A stretch of DNA of 64,000 bases from Diphasiastrum complanatum (taxonomy: Eukaryota; Streptophyta; Lycopodiopsida; Lycopodiales; Lycopodiaceae). The translations under genes were made by a program, and so were the position numbers. Below are positions 26,500-38,273 of the stretch, piece after piece. The notes beneath the pieces were generated by a model. The model worked only from the letters and a program-made list of their open reading frames with translations. It searched no databases and was not told the DNA's origin. How positions within the stretch are numbered: the stretch's first letter is position 1; every line of letters starts with the position of its first letter. The stretch is taken from NCBI GenBank assembly GCA_029204225.1, contig CM055104.1, positions 22,826,189 to 22,890,188 on the forward strand, read 5' to 3'.

Positions 26500-28112
26500 T
26501 GATGTTGCAATTCAGCAACTACAGTATAATGAAAATGATTCAACTCAGAAGATCATCAAGAGCTAGCAGACCATCTATCAGGTATATCGACGAGTCTGCA
26601 GCCTACCTTGTTTATGAGCCGACGACTATCAAAGAGGCACTCAGTCAGTCAGATTCTGATCTCTGGAAAGAAGCTATGGATAAAGAGTATTCATCTCTTA
26701 TCAAGAACCAGACATGGACGATTGTCGAATTGTCTGCTAGCAGAAACACAGTTGATTGCAAATGGATTTTTAAAGTCAAGTATAAAGTAGACAGAAGCAT
26801 CGACAGAAGAAAAGCCCGACTTGTCGTCCGAGGATTTTCTCAGGTATACAATGTCGATTACACTGAGACTTTCAATCCAGTAGTCAAACATTCTTCTATT
26901 CGACTTTTATTATCATTTGCTGTTGCAACAGATTTGGAAGTACATCAAATGGATGTACAGACAACATATCTCAATGGAGTTATTGAAGAAGACATTTACA
27001 TTGTAGTGACCCTAAAGGATTGCCTCTAAGATGAGGATAGAAGAACACAATAAGAGAGACTATGGAGTCAAACCGCCCAAACAATCCTAGATCAAACCTG
27101 GATCTAGCCCCCAAGCCATGCCATGTGAAGCAAGAGGAGAAGAGAGAAACTGGTAACCTAAACCCAATATGTCGACGGGAGAATCTTCACCTCATTATAT
27201 AGAGAGTAGAGTCATGTGCATGAAACCATGCAACCCCCATGCAGGTCAACTATTAATAGATCACATCTCTTCATGCAGTCCTCCTGCCTATATCCGTCAC
27301 ACAGACATGCAATACTCCATATGTCTCAATTAGAGTGTCTGGGTCCTCTCAAGGTTATTAGTCATAAATTGGCCTTGACATGGAATTAAATCACAACGTG
27401 ACCAATAATCTCGAATACTGGAGGGCCGGTCTACCATATTAGGACTATTCCAGGTCCTTAACCGAATATGGCCATAGCATACATGGTGCAACCCGAAGGT
27501 TATATTATTGAGGGTAAACACAATCATGTGTGTAAACTCCATAAGACACTTTATGGCTTGAAGCAATATGCTCAAGCATGGTTTCAAAGGATCAATACTT
27601 TCCTTATTGATCACGGCTACACACCTAGCTCTTCAGATTCAAATGTTTACTTAAAGACAGTGCAACAATCTTTTATCATTATCACTTTGTATGTGGATGA
27701 TACATTGCTTTTCAGCAACAGTACCGATCTGATAACAGAAGGCAAGACAATGCTATCTTCTGGATTCGACATGACTGATCTGGGCGAAGCTCATTTATGC
27801 CTTGGTATTCAAATCCATAGAGATAGAAATCGAAAGTTGATCTACATTACTCAACATAGGTACATCTACAATATGTTAGTCAGATATAATCTGATTAATT
27901 GCAAGTTAGCTCTCTCACCAATGGAACCAGGTTTCAAATTGTCAAAGGACCAATGTCCTCAAACAATCCAAGAGAAGGAGCAGATGCGTGAGTATCCTTA
28001 CCATTCTATTATAGGATCTCTTATGTACGCAATGATCTCTACCAGGCCAGACATAGCTTTTGCAATCAGCTCTCTCAGTCAGTATATGACCAACCCTGGT
28101 GTAGAGTCATGA
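26496..28112 (+). pseudogene. Nested Copia reverse transcriptase, split by a solo LTR
   Basis: First part 26496-27001: WKEAMDKEYSSLIKNQTWTI, KARLVVRGFSQ, VHQMDVQTTYLNG. Second part from 27480: YMVQPEGYIIEG, LHKTLYGLKQYAQAW, then the catalytic YVDDTLLFSN and SLMYAMISTRPDIAFAI. The 478-bp insertion between them carries a 5-bp target duplication; the reading frame is continuous across the empty site. Otherwise this domain is well preserved. Confidence 0.9.
27002..27479. mobile_element. Solo LTR inserted in the Copia RT
   Basis: Starts TGTAGTGACC and ends CCATAGCA (TG...CA). It is flanked by TACAT at 26997-27001 and 27480-27484. The 478-bp size, termini and 5-bp duplication fit a solo LTR or small LTR-like (TRIM-type) element; no internal domain is present. 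Family not recognised. Confidence 0.88.
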
Positions 28113-28129
28113 GATATCTTTGAGCTACT

Positions 28130-28665
28130 ATGGAAATTTGCATTTGTTATAGAGCAGTCGACAACGACAAACTCAATTTACTCAATGGTTATACAGATGC
28201 AAGTTGGGCAGGAGATGTAGACACTCGTAAATCCACTTCTGGATTTACATTCTTCCTCAACAATGGTCCAATTTCCTGGAATAGTCGCAAGCAATATTCA
28301 ATAGCTCTATCTTCCACTGAATCAGAGTATATCGCAACCTCACAAGCTACAAAGGAAGCAGTTTGGTTGAGAAACTTACGTTCAGATATCAGTCTGAATC
28401 AATCTGCTCCGACATTATTATTTTGTGATAATCAAAGTGTCATTGCCCTATCAACCAGTTCTAGATTTCATTCTAGAAGTAAATTCATTGAACTGAAGTA
28501 TGGCTTTGTCAGAAACAAATTCTCAATGAAGAGGTCAGATTGCAGTACTGTCGAACGCAAGATATGACAACAAATATGTTTACCAAAGCATTAAGCTTGG
28601 ATGCACACAGAAGGTTTTGTGCAGAACTAAGTTTAAAGGTCAAGGCATTCATAGATTTAGATTAA
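28130..28665 (+). pseudogene. Nested Copia RNase H and polyprotein end
   Basis: It reads YTDASWAGDVDTRKSTSGF, then ISWNSRKQYSIALSSTESEY, LFCDNQSVIAL and SRSKFIELKYGFVRNK. A frameshift near 28555 precedes the NMFTKALSLDAH end. The polypurine tract AAGGGAGAG leads into the 3' LTR at 28673. Confidence 0.9.
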
Positions 28666-28672
28666 GGGAGAG

Positions 28673-29884
28673 TGTTGGATTATTCTCTTTTCTACTAATC
28701 GACTAATCGGTTTTTAATTTTCATCCAACTATTTATCCAGTTATGCGGATTTTCATGTGTCTTTATACAGTCTACATAATTACAAGTGTTTTTACACAGT
28801 CTGCAGAAATACACGGAGTTTGACAACAGTGTCGCATTTTCTCTCTCTACAAACCCGACAGTGTCGTCTGCCAAGAATCTTGTGTAAAAATGCAGTGTTG
28901 GCTTTTTCGCATTTTTCACCTGTCAGGCATTGCGTGTAAAAATGCAATGTCGCATTTTTTCGCCTGTCAAGAATTACGTGTAAAAATGCAGTGTTGCCTT
29001 TTTCGCATTTTTCACCTGTCAGGAATTACGTGTAAAAATGCAATGTAGTCTTTTTCGCATTCTTTGTCTGTCAGAAATTACGAGTAAAAATGAATTGTCG
29101 CATTTTTTGCTTGTGGCAATTTACGTTCATTTCTGCAGAGTGACAGATTACGTTCATTTATGCAGACAGACTATTTACGGCCAATTGTCACCGCTTATCA
29201 ACAAGTAACTTCTGAGAAGAACTGGATAAATGCCAGCGGACTCTAGCCAACTGGCAATCGCATTTGACGACCTAAACACTTAGTATAAATCAGTTGTTTA
29301 TACATCTCTTTTAAAGTCCTGAATCAACATTTGAATTGTAAAGGAGTTGAGTGTTATTACACGATGCTTCCTGCGCTCTCATCAACCAGATCGTTCACAA
29401 TCAGAAAGTATTGTTGTTAGCTCTCTATCAAACTTTCAAGCTTGAACTCTCTTGAGCATTTTAGCTCAATCTTTTAGAGATTTATATTAGTGTTGCTATT
29501 GCGCTACTGCTTATCAACATAGTTGCTTATTTCAAACTTATTCTCAGTTAATCAGAGACAGCTTTAGAGTGCGCGATTTCTATCCGCTGTTGTCTTGCGC
29601 TGATCAATATCTGATCTTGTTTTTCTAAATCAATACTATTTTCTTATTGCGTTCAGTTTGTGTCAGAATGCATGCATCTCTGTATTGCTTTTGTAGCTGG
29701 TAGAAATTGTCTAAGAATTCAATATTTTATGTTTGGCTACATAATCACTTAGTATCTAGCGAAAGTTAGTTGCTAAAGATTGGACGTGATTTTCATCACT
29801 ACTGCTTTGTTCAATTTTTTATAGGCGTAGTCATGCATTGGAAGTAGGAAGTTTTCGCATTCCATTACTCACCTATTTCCGACA
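28673..29884 (+). repeat. 3' LTR of nested Copia element
   Basis: 1212 bp, TGTTGGATTATTC...TTTCCGACA. It is flanked on the right by TCAGA, matching TCAGG left of the 5' LTR with one difference; comparison with the chromodomain at 45970-46010 supports this as the target duplication. Confidence 0.9.
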
Positions 29885-30336
29885 TCAGATTCCAAAGGTA
29901 TACTAAGCGATACGTCCTCCAAATGGGTAAGATCCTCCTATGAACCAACTACATCACCTGCATGTAAACATAATTTCAACCGGCTTACATGAAACACTGG
30001 GTGAGCGGTAGACTTGTTTTGAAGATCAAGTTCGTAAGCTAAAAAACCAATTTTTCTTATAATTCGAAACGGTCCACAATATCTAGTAGACAGTTTATAA
30101 TGCTTCCCCATACGCATAGTCTTAGAATCTTTAGGTATTCTGAGATATACCCAGTCATCAACTTTAAAATCTCTGGGAGACCTCTTAAGATTGACATAGT
30201 GCTTAACTCTGTCCTGAGCACTACGAATACAATCACGTGCCACTTGCAACATTTCATACATATCATGCAGGAAATCCGCAACTTTTTGGATCTTAACAGA
30301 CCTTGTCTCCACATTTACCGAACCGTACATCAACAT
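29885..30336 (-). pseudogene. Minus-strand gypsy integrase C-terminal part
   Basis: The frame starts MLMYGSVNVETRSVKIQKVA and includes RSAQDRVKHYVNLKRSPRDF, DDWVYLRIPK, YCGPFRIIRKIG and STAHPVFHVSRLKL. This is the gypsy integrase C-terminal (GPY/F) module. The catalytic core is missing upstream: at about 30337 sequence changes to an LTR-adjacent leader, so leader and late integrase are fused by an internal deletion. The chromodomain continues at 22824 beyond the Copia. Confidence 0.85.
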
Positions 30337-30499
30337 ACTATTACGATCACCAAGCGAAGATCTTCAATAATCTTGTCAAATGCAAACCAAAAGGACACCT
30401 GTGGAGCAAAACCACCCAACCAATAGGAAACGGCTAGTCAATACCCTAACCACTTCACCCCCAAGCCAAGGTGAATGAATACAAGAGAGGAGGGGATCC

Positions 30500-30825
30500 T
30501 GGCTCATAGAATCAGAAAATCCAATGGGGAGATGGGCGAGTTTCCACTGGTATATATAACCCTCAATAAGGAGAGAATATTTTCCTTAGGAACCCTCACA
30601 ACCCAAATATGAGCAATTGACCTCCTATTCTTACATTATAGCAGTCAAACACCATGCAAGTGCTCCTATGTCCAAATATAGGTTTGGGCCCTCATATGAT
30701 TAATAATTACTTCACCGGCCAAACTCGGGATGACGAGGCATAACTAATAACCATATACACTGGAGAAACCGGCTATCCATGTCAGAAATTATTCTGAATC
30801 CCTCATACTAGACATGGACATAACA
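30500..30825 (-). repeat. 5' LTR of minus-strand gypsy
   Basis: 326 bp, closely similar to 22201-22526. On the minus strand TGTTATGTCC...CTATGAGCCA. Next to it (30337-30499) is leader-like DNA with no coding domain. Confidence 0.85.
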
Positions 30826-30834
30826 GTAAGTCGA

Positions 30835-31160
30835 CACTTCTTCTGGCCACATATGTGGAGAGACATTAGAAAATACATCTAGTGTTGCATGCCCTATTAG
30901 GTGAACAAGGCAAAGAAGGTAAGCCCTCCCGGTTTACCTCATTTGTTAGAGATATTGCACAGTTGTTGAGAGAGCATCTTTATGGATTTCATTGTTGGAT
31001 TATCGAGGACTATGAATATGATGGATTTGATCTTGGTAGTAGCAGGTTCACCAAGATGGCTCATATTATTGACACCAGAAAGAAAGTAACAGTTTCGCAA
31101 GTCACAAAATTGTTCATTGATCATGTAGTTGCATGGGCTTTCGAAGTCCATTGTGTCAGA
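30835..31160 (+). pseudogene. Plus-strand gypsy integrase fragment
   Basis: Frames give HFFWPHMWRDIRKYI (zinc-binding region, FYWPxMxxDI) and, after a frame change, MDFIVGL and SRFTKMAHIIDTRKKVT with SQVTKLFIDHVV (usual VDRFTKMAHFIPT). Active-site Asp of DRF is lost. It is probably the same element as the RT fragment at 22048-22190, opened by the minus-strand gypsy. Confidence 0.75.
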
Positions 31161-31384
31161 CAAGGATCCATCGCCCACATGTGCGCCGAGTGCCCTAGGA
31201 CCGAAAAGCAGGCAGTGTTCATAAAGGCTTGCCTAAGGATGAAGGAGATTCCTAGACATCGGCTAGCTTGGGGAGAGTAATTTAGAGTTACTAGCATGTA
31301 ATAGTGGTATGGCATGTGGCACTCCTAATCATCAAGGTTACACATCTTTGGTCGTCATCTGATATTAAGGGAACACAATGTAAC

Positions 31385-31595
31385 TAGATTTTAGAAGAGG
31401 CAATAGTATCTTCCCCAAATCACATAATATAGACAACATCGGAAGAGAAGGTGCTCTTCCATGTCCATAATCCCCATAGTACACATCTGGCATATCCTAT
31501 CCTCTCGTGGTATCCCCCTAGAAATGCCCAACCTTAAGTTGTAGTTGGTACAAAGAGATCCTCAATTGTCCTAGTGCAATTTGAAGGCTATGTGA
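31385..31595 (-). pseudogene. LINE 3' fragment (zf-RVT region)
   Basis: The minus strand reads LGQLRISLYQLQLKVGHF, then DRICQMCTMGIMDMEEHLLF and RCCLYYVIWGRYYCLF with frameshifts. It aligns with the better preserved copy at 48645-48890 and with 55240-55560. Confidence 0.65.
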
Positions 31596-32387
31596 TAAGA
31601 TAGAACCTAGGTAACGTGGTAGTGGAGGAAAATCAACTGCATCTAGTCCCAAAACATGTGTCATGTGGTAGTCTAGTTTGACCCCTAGTTAACATTATCA
31701 AACATGCTAAACACAAGCTTGGTATATAGACGGCCAATATAATTATGTGAATTCTCAAGGATATAAGGTATGGATATAACAAGAGTGTCTAGTAGAGATG
31801 CTTCTGAAAACCATGAGTGCTATTAACCTCGATTTGAGAGTGTCTTGGATGACAAAACTACTAGGACTTTGTGGTTCGATAAGATATGATTCTCTACAAA
31901 TAGATGGTCAATTGAAAGATGGCCTCCACTTGGGTGGAAGGTCTACCAAATAGATGATTAATCTGAAAATGGCCTCCCCCGTGATAACATGGAGACACAA
32001 AGGTGTGAGAATCAGGCCCAATCCATGCTAACCAAAGAGGAGAAGATCATTTGAAACTACATGTTCACATCTGACTCTTCCATTGAAGGCACCAATCAAA
32101 AGGATCTCACCCTGTTCTTTTAATCAACAATATTTAAGCTAAAATTTTCAGATAGTTCACTTTCCATATTCATATACTATAATAAAGAAGCTTGATATAA
32201 CATAAAAAAGTATCATAACAACTTTTGAGATTTTGATGAACTCATTTCTCAATAATGAGAAAATAGCTTCATAATTATGACAAGCTTTTGATGTCTAAAT
32301 AATACATTGACATATCAATGACATGATTATGATCTAATAATCTATTCATTGAAAGTCAAACTTCACCATGTTGACACAAGCAAAAAC
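31596..32387. other. Kinesin intron sequence; nothing firm
   Basis: The part next to 31596 may be more LINE sequence too decayed to read; the rest is AT-rich intron. Confidence 0.4.
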
Positions 32388-32437
32388 CTGTAGGGGATGA
32401 CATCTTTTCTTTTACCCTCAGCCAGCGCCGAAATCAC
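32388..32437 (-). CDS. Kinesin micro-exon (50 nt) between switch II and L12
   Basis: The 50 nt encode VISALAEGKRKDVIPY plus two bases of an Arg codon. The acceptor is AGTTTGCAG|GTGATT and the donor CCCTACAG|GTTTTTG. In kinesins LGxVISAL...HIPYR bridges exactly the gap between the exon at 38274 (ends ...LFTLGK, phase 0) and that at 21845 (starts with one base completing Arg). Phase 0 in and 2 nt out both fit. Confidence 0.9.
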
Positions 32438-33082
32438 CTGCAAACTTTGCATAGATGAAGAAATTGTCTGAATTTTAACCATCAATGTTGTGTAGCAAGC
32501 ATACTACTAACTAATGGATGGATTGAAAACTTACTACACCATAAAGCATTAGAAATAATTGTAGAAAGCAAGATTCTACAAAAAAATTCATTTTCTTTGT
32601 CAAACGGAGATCCGACAAAGAAAGCCAAGATCAAAGTCTACAATGAACATAACTAAGAATGCAACTTTTATGACAATTTTTTGTGATTTCTTGAATAATG
32701 AATCCTTCCTTGGAAATCCAAGTAAGGCCACCAAAACTCCTATGGAGTCCTTTAATGTTCACAAAATGTACTAGTATTGGGTCGACCTAAGATACTATCG
32801 AGTTCTTTATCAAGCCCAACATGCACTTAATGTGGACCCCTTGTAGCTGGGTCTTATGGCTAGTAAATAACCATGATTATCCAGATTGTATTTACATCTA
32901 CCAAATGACACATAAAAAATTGATAATTGTGAGCAGTTTGTTGTTTGATACGCATGGCCAGTATGGCACATGTGGGTAACAATATAACATCTAAAAGAAA
33001 ATTTATAACAAAGAATCGTAATTGTACAAAAATTTGTATCTGCATCAATTGGAGTACTAGTGTTACAAACTCATTAGGTAGG

Positions 33083-33105
33083 GTGTGTGTGTGTGTGTGT
33101 GTGTG
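33083..33105. repeat. (GT)n microsatellite
   Basis: A short perfect GT run of about 23 bp. Confidence 0.9.
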
Positions 33106-33266
33106 GCTACTCTTTAAGGAATCCATCTTTTTGAAGGAGAGGGTGGTGGATTGCCACCCATCTTAGTTATCCTTCCAAATCTCTTCTTCTTGCATCTTGT
33201 GGCAGCCATGGACAATACCAAATTTAGTGTAAGAAATTGCCAATGGCAATTTTGGGTTTATGAGTT

Positions 33267-33510
33267 TGTAACAGTTGGTATCAAAGCCACTAAGAATCGT
33301 GAACAGGTTTGATTGATCCATCATGACAAGTTGTAATGCTGGATCTCGTTATTTTTTCCGCAAATTTATTTAGAATCATTGGAACCTTGATTAGGGTTAC
33401 CTCTAAAAATCGATACAAAAACAATAAAAAAAAAAACTTTTCTTCCAAGGAAGGAAATTTGGAATTCTTTGTCTAAGGTCTCGATCCTTTTTCCTGAATC
33501 AAAGTTTTGA
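33267..33510 (+). repeat. Gypsy LTR end, primer-binding site and leader
   Basis: GTTGGTATCAAAGCC at about 33270-33284 resembles the initiator-Met primer site, preceded by LTR-like DNA ending GTTTGTAACA. About 240 bp later the RNase H domain begins, so gag, protease and RT are missing. Confidence 0.5.
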
Positions 33511-34731
33511 AACTCTTAAGCATTGTTTGTCTACAGACCCAATACTACACAATGTCGATCTTAATGAGCCGTATGTGCTTGAGACAGATGCTAGCGACTT
33601 TGCTATAGGGGCAGTCCTATTTCATGATGGTAGACTGGTTGCGTTTGAGAGCAAAAAGCTGGATCCTACTCAAAGGCGATATTCCACCTACGATAAGGAA
33701 TTTTTTGTTGTCATCAATGCTCTTAAAATCTAGAGACATTCTTATATGGATCTAGGTTTATAGTTGTGACTGATCACCAAGCACTAAGGTATATTTGTGA
33801 TGTGATTGACCTTCGAGGTCGTTAACCAAGTGGTCAGAGTTGCTCCAAAAATTTCAGTATGACATTAAGTACCGCAAGGGTAAGTCAGTTTGTGTCGTGG
33901 ATGCCTTAAGCCAGATTGGAGAGGTTAAAGTTAAGCTTTTATGAGTTCCATTTTGATTTGTAACTATCCCTTAGAGATTTGTGTAAGATCAACAAGTGAT
34001 TCAGTCGGAATTGGCTAGATGTCCTGGAAGGAGATTCTATATCTAGTATTCAACTTGAAAAGCAAAGTTCCAATATTTCTCCTCAAGATAAAATACTAAG
34101 GGATTATTCCATAAGGAATGGGTTGCTTTTCCATAATAGAAAAGTATGTATACCAAAAATGATGAGATTAGGGCCCAAATCCTGCATGAATGTCATGACA
34201 GCCCTTGTGTGGGACACCAAGGCAAGGAAAGAACACTTGATCTAGTAGTAGAGAACTTTTACTAGCCAAAACTTAAAGATGAAGTGGAGGCTTGCATTCG
34301 CAAATGTGGGCAATGCCAGTGAATAAAGTGAAAGAATTAAGAATTAAGGCAGTTGGCTTGTTACTTCCATTGGAAATTCCTGAAAGAAAGTGGGAAAGTA
34401 TCTCCATGGATTTTGTAGTTGGACTTCCTCAGACGAGGAAGCAAAGCGATGCGATATGGGTAGTAGTTGACAAGCTAACCAAAATAGTGCAATTCATTCC
34501 AACTAAAATGACTATCAAAGCTTCAAAACTTGCTCAATTTTTCGTAAGTTAAGGTTGCTTAGTTTGTTGAATGACATTGTTAGCAATGGGGCTTTAAACT
34601 TCAGTGGAAAATTCTGGCAGTGGTCTTCGAGAAATCGGAGATCACTGTTTTTAGTCTAGGGTCATCAGATCATCCAGAATCAAATGGTCAGACTGACCGA
34701 ACAAACCAGTCTATGGAAGCCCTTCCATATT
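33511..34731 (+). pseudogene. Gypsy RNase H and integrase, decayed
   Basis: RNase H: YVLETDASDFAIGAVLFHDG, AFESKKLDPTQRRYSTYDKE. Integrase zinc region: ILHECHDSPCVGHQGKERTL. Catalytic core: MDFVVGLPQTRKQSDAIWVV with VDKLTKIVQFIPTK, and a late DHPESNGQTDRTNQSM. Many stops and frame changes lie between. It breaks off at 34731 where another LTR starts. Confidence 0.85.
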
Positions 34732-35043
34732 TGTTACAAGACCGTAACAGTATCGACCCAACAGCACACCAGAGGCAGAGGACAGTGTGAGTTAGAGGCA
34801 TGCTGCCCTCATACCTACTGCATGACAATAGGGGGTCATGCAGTATTTCAATAGGGTACTGGGACCCCTCATGCATCAGTAACCCATGCATGTAGCATGA
34901 ACAGTGGGTGTTAGCAGTATCTACCACCTCTACCGCATGCATGCAAACTCACAATGGGCTAGGAGGGGCATTCTATAAGAGAGTGCATTGCCTAGGCAGA
35001 TCAAACTAGCTTTGCCTTCTACGTGGTTACGCTGTTCCTAACA
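34732..35043 (+). repeat. LTR inserted in gypsy integrase
   Basis: 312 bp with perfect 5-bp terminal inverted repeats TGTTA...TAACA. It is followed by a primer-site-like AGTATCAAAGC at 35046. The plus reading continues into a long leader. Confidence 0.65.
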
Positions 35044-36268
35044 CTAGTATCAAAGCAGGCGATTTTGGCAATCAGAGAGAGGAGGATTAGCACACTTTTT
35101 CTAGCCTCCTACAGCGCCCGTCTGGAGGAGGTTTTTTCAGCAACTATAGGGAGCTTGTGAGGGCACATCTATTTCAGCCTCTGCAGTGCATTTTTCCCAT
35201 CAATTTTGGGCACATTCAGATCAGCTCCCAGTGCCCTCTTTGCAGGTTCTCCAACGCACTCAGGAAGCCATTTTTCAGGATTTGTCAGAAACCAATTTGG
35301 GTGCACATTGCAAGCCCAACCAATGCACTATCTGGGCAACCTCCTGCACGTTTTCTTGACTGGTTTTTTGCACTTTATGAGGCATCATTACCAGCACGTT
35401 TCAGGCTGATTCCACCTGGTTCAGTTGGCAGATTCAGTGCATGTTTTGATGCCATTCTTGCTCAGATTGAGGTTTCTACATTCAGCTAATTGGGCGCCTG
35501 CTTTCAGATCATACAATAGGCTCAATATTGATTCGTTTTCTAAAGAGTTTCAGCTATCTTCTGTCAGCAAAAATGGCGCCCTCCTTCGAACCTGATTTTC
35601 AGCGTGTGAATTCTGGCTTCCAGTAGATTGATCAACAACGCATTTCCAGAAAGGTTTTCCATGCATTCCTAAGCTGATTGGGAATCAGCATACAGTTGTG
35701 CCAGGGTTTCTAGCCCATGTCCGGATCAGATTTGACAGTGATCCATACGGGTTCTCTGAGCACATTCAGCTTCATTGGATTTTACCTTCCAGCATTCATC
35801 TTTTCTAAGGAGCAAAAGCTGGGACCTTGCATGCCGTATTGACAAGCTTCAGTCAGTGTCAACTTTGTTCCAGCCAACTCAGAAACCCATTGCATGTTGC
35901 AGTGAAGCCCTTGTTCCAGCAACCTACATCGAACGATCGAAGTTGCAGCCAATTCCAGTTTCACAACCGTTCGAAGAGGCTGAGGGGATACTTTTGCAAT
36001 TCCATCGGTGAGTGGGCATCAATCAGAGCTAAGTCCTTGCTCTTTCTGTTTGTTTTACGTTTTCGCTTTTGTCTTCGAACTCTGACATGACGACTCCCAA
36101 GAAAACTCCTATTTCTCCAAGAAAAGCCATAGACGAGCTCAAAGAAGAGGCCATTCGTTTCTAGGCAAAAAAGACAGCAATGGACATAGATGAGGAGTAT
36201 GAGATGTTTAACACAGATGAATTGCTTGAGCCTGAGGCTCAGCACCTCAGAGCTAGTTTTGATGTATT
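35044..36268 (+). pseudogene. Leader and truncated gag of an LTR element
   Basis: About 1 kb of untranslated-looking leader precedes ATG 36087 (MTTPKKTPISPRKAIDELKE), which has a TAG at about 36162 and continues with MDIDEEYEMFNTDELLEPEA. Homology to a named gag is not evident. No pol follows; the element is truncated about 36.27 kb. Confidence 0.45.
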
Positions 36269-36872
36269 AAGCACTTGTTTCTCATACCACATATATTCGC
36301 TTCTGAGGATGACTTTACTTAGTCAAGCTGCTCTTAGCCTAGTCCTAGCCCACAAACGTCCTGGAAGTGCTTGTCCTAGAATGAATGCTCTTAGCATGTT
36401 CATATAGCCTTGATTCTACCCAACCCAAGGGCACTACCCTTAGAGTCACTGTCAAAGGAATGTCCTCTAGTTATGTCCATTGTGGACATAACATGTATAC
36501 CCTAGTTGGAACCTACTATGGATCCCTAGATTATATTTGTATGATTTATTGCAGTTCATCATTCCTGAGTTCTTAGTAGGAGACTCATATTTGCAGTTCC
36601 CTTTAAAGAGGCCATGTAATTCACTTAAGGTCTTAAAAGTCATCTGAGTTGGAGATATGACTCTTCAGTTTGTTGTCCATTATTGTTTCATGTGATACTT
36701 TTGTGATTTTATGTTCTTAATTCTCTCTCGTGTTTATCTTTTTGTCGACTCTCGGTTGTACTAGATTTCGATGTAGTAAAATCTTTCAAATTATGTTGCA
36801 TTGTTTTTAGCTATTTGGTAATTAGAAGTACATATGCTACAAATCACCAAGTTGTCTTTCTCCCAAACTTCC

Positions 36873-37072
36873 TCACGGCACAGGTACCATGGGGTCTGAG
36901 TGCCGTGACAAGTGCCGTACCACGGCACACGTGCCGTACCTGGTTTTTTTTTTTTTTTTTTTTTTTTTTAGTTTTTAAAAACCAGGTGCCATGGGTGCTT
37001 CAGTTCCACGGAACCTGTACGGCACCTACAGAGCCCGTGCCGTACCAGGTGCCGTGGTACGGCACTTGGAAC
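36873..37072. repeat. Foldback unit with repeated GTGCCGT/ACGGCAC motifs and poly(T)
   Basis: A left arm (36873-36943) rich in GTGCCGTACC and CACGGCAC, a 26-bp T run (36944-36969), and a right arm (36981-37070) containing GTACCAGGTGCCGTGGTACG form a long imperfect inverted repeat. GC-rich arms stand out against the AT-rich surroundings. It might be a small foldback element. Confidence 0.75.
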
Positions 37073-38273
37073 TTTGCTTCATAATTGGGCATTTTTATTG
37101 CAACGTGGCCATATACTTCTGTGGATTCCATCATTGTCTTGTGATACGCAAAGGCAACTACCATTAACATTTACAGATCATTGCATGATGTTATTGCTCA
37201 TCACTCTGAAGTAGGCAGTCTAGTGGACACCGTCACTCACATACATGATGAGTGCTTTGAAAATGTGTATTCTGAAGGAGATTGGGACCTCATTCTCTCT
37301 CCAACCATCAACACAAAAGTTCCATCAATGAAAATACTTTTGTTCACTTGTTTTTAACAAGCAACCCCTTTACAATGTGATATATTTTACATGATAAAGT
37401 TATTTAAGCAAAAGTGAGCTTTCAAAAGTTCCAAGAATCTTGCAAAAGCAAAACTTCATATACATTTACAACAAGGTGACTTTCAAAAAGTCACTTTTTG
37501 ACATTTAAAATTGATTGTTCTAAGTTTATCATAAGAAAATCATCTTATAGAAAGTGGCCATCCTGCTAGAACTATTTAGAGCATGACGCCACCTCTAATA
37601 GAGCTTCCATCAACGAAAGAATATTGCTTTCTAGAAAAGCCATTTAGTTACATCTGCGAAAGAGCAATTCGAAGCAGCTCCATCATTTTTCTTTGATAAC
37701 TGCAAATATTCTATAGTTTTGTTACTATACAAGCCAACGAAGAAATGAGATTCAATTTCTAGTTCTAGTGGGACGGTCAACCCACTAAGCAAGTCACTTT
37801 CAAAACTACTACGTGGCTGCTAGTTGTTAGGGTCCCAACCCCTTGGGTCCCACACCTGACCAGAAACCGTCAGGTGTCGGTGAACATGAGAAATTGAATG
37901 CTCACGAGTATGACAGTGGATCGTGAGCTCCCCCCCCTTCATACTTGTACAAAGGTCATTGAATGCTCCCCCCCTTCGTGCCCTCCCACTGCTCTATCGT
38001 ATGACAGTCTTATGTACCTTTTTGATACCCCGAGACATTAATATCACACACTCTCTCAAGCTTGACTACTTTGGCACAAGTATGACCTTTGTACTTTGGG
38101 CCTTTGATTAAAAAAGTAGGCCATGACTTTTACTATGTTGAAGACATTAAATAGATATTGAGAAGGTACAAAATTGTCATTATTCTCTAGCAATGATATC
38201 AATTCTATCATGTTGTTCCCTGCTATATAGCCTTTCTAAATATTTTGAGACTCGAGCTAATGAAGAGACATAC
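37073..38273. other. Kinesin intron sequence; nothing recognised
   Basis: No coding domain is seen. A C-rich patch at 37926-37975 contains two similar TCCCCCCCTTC blocks. Confidence 0.5.

Noticed and set aside
35157-35489. 110-codon plus-strand ORF.
   Set aside because: It lies in the leader of an LTR element, has no domain, and overlaps another frame of similar length.
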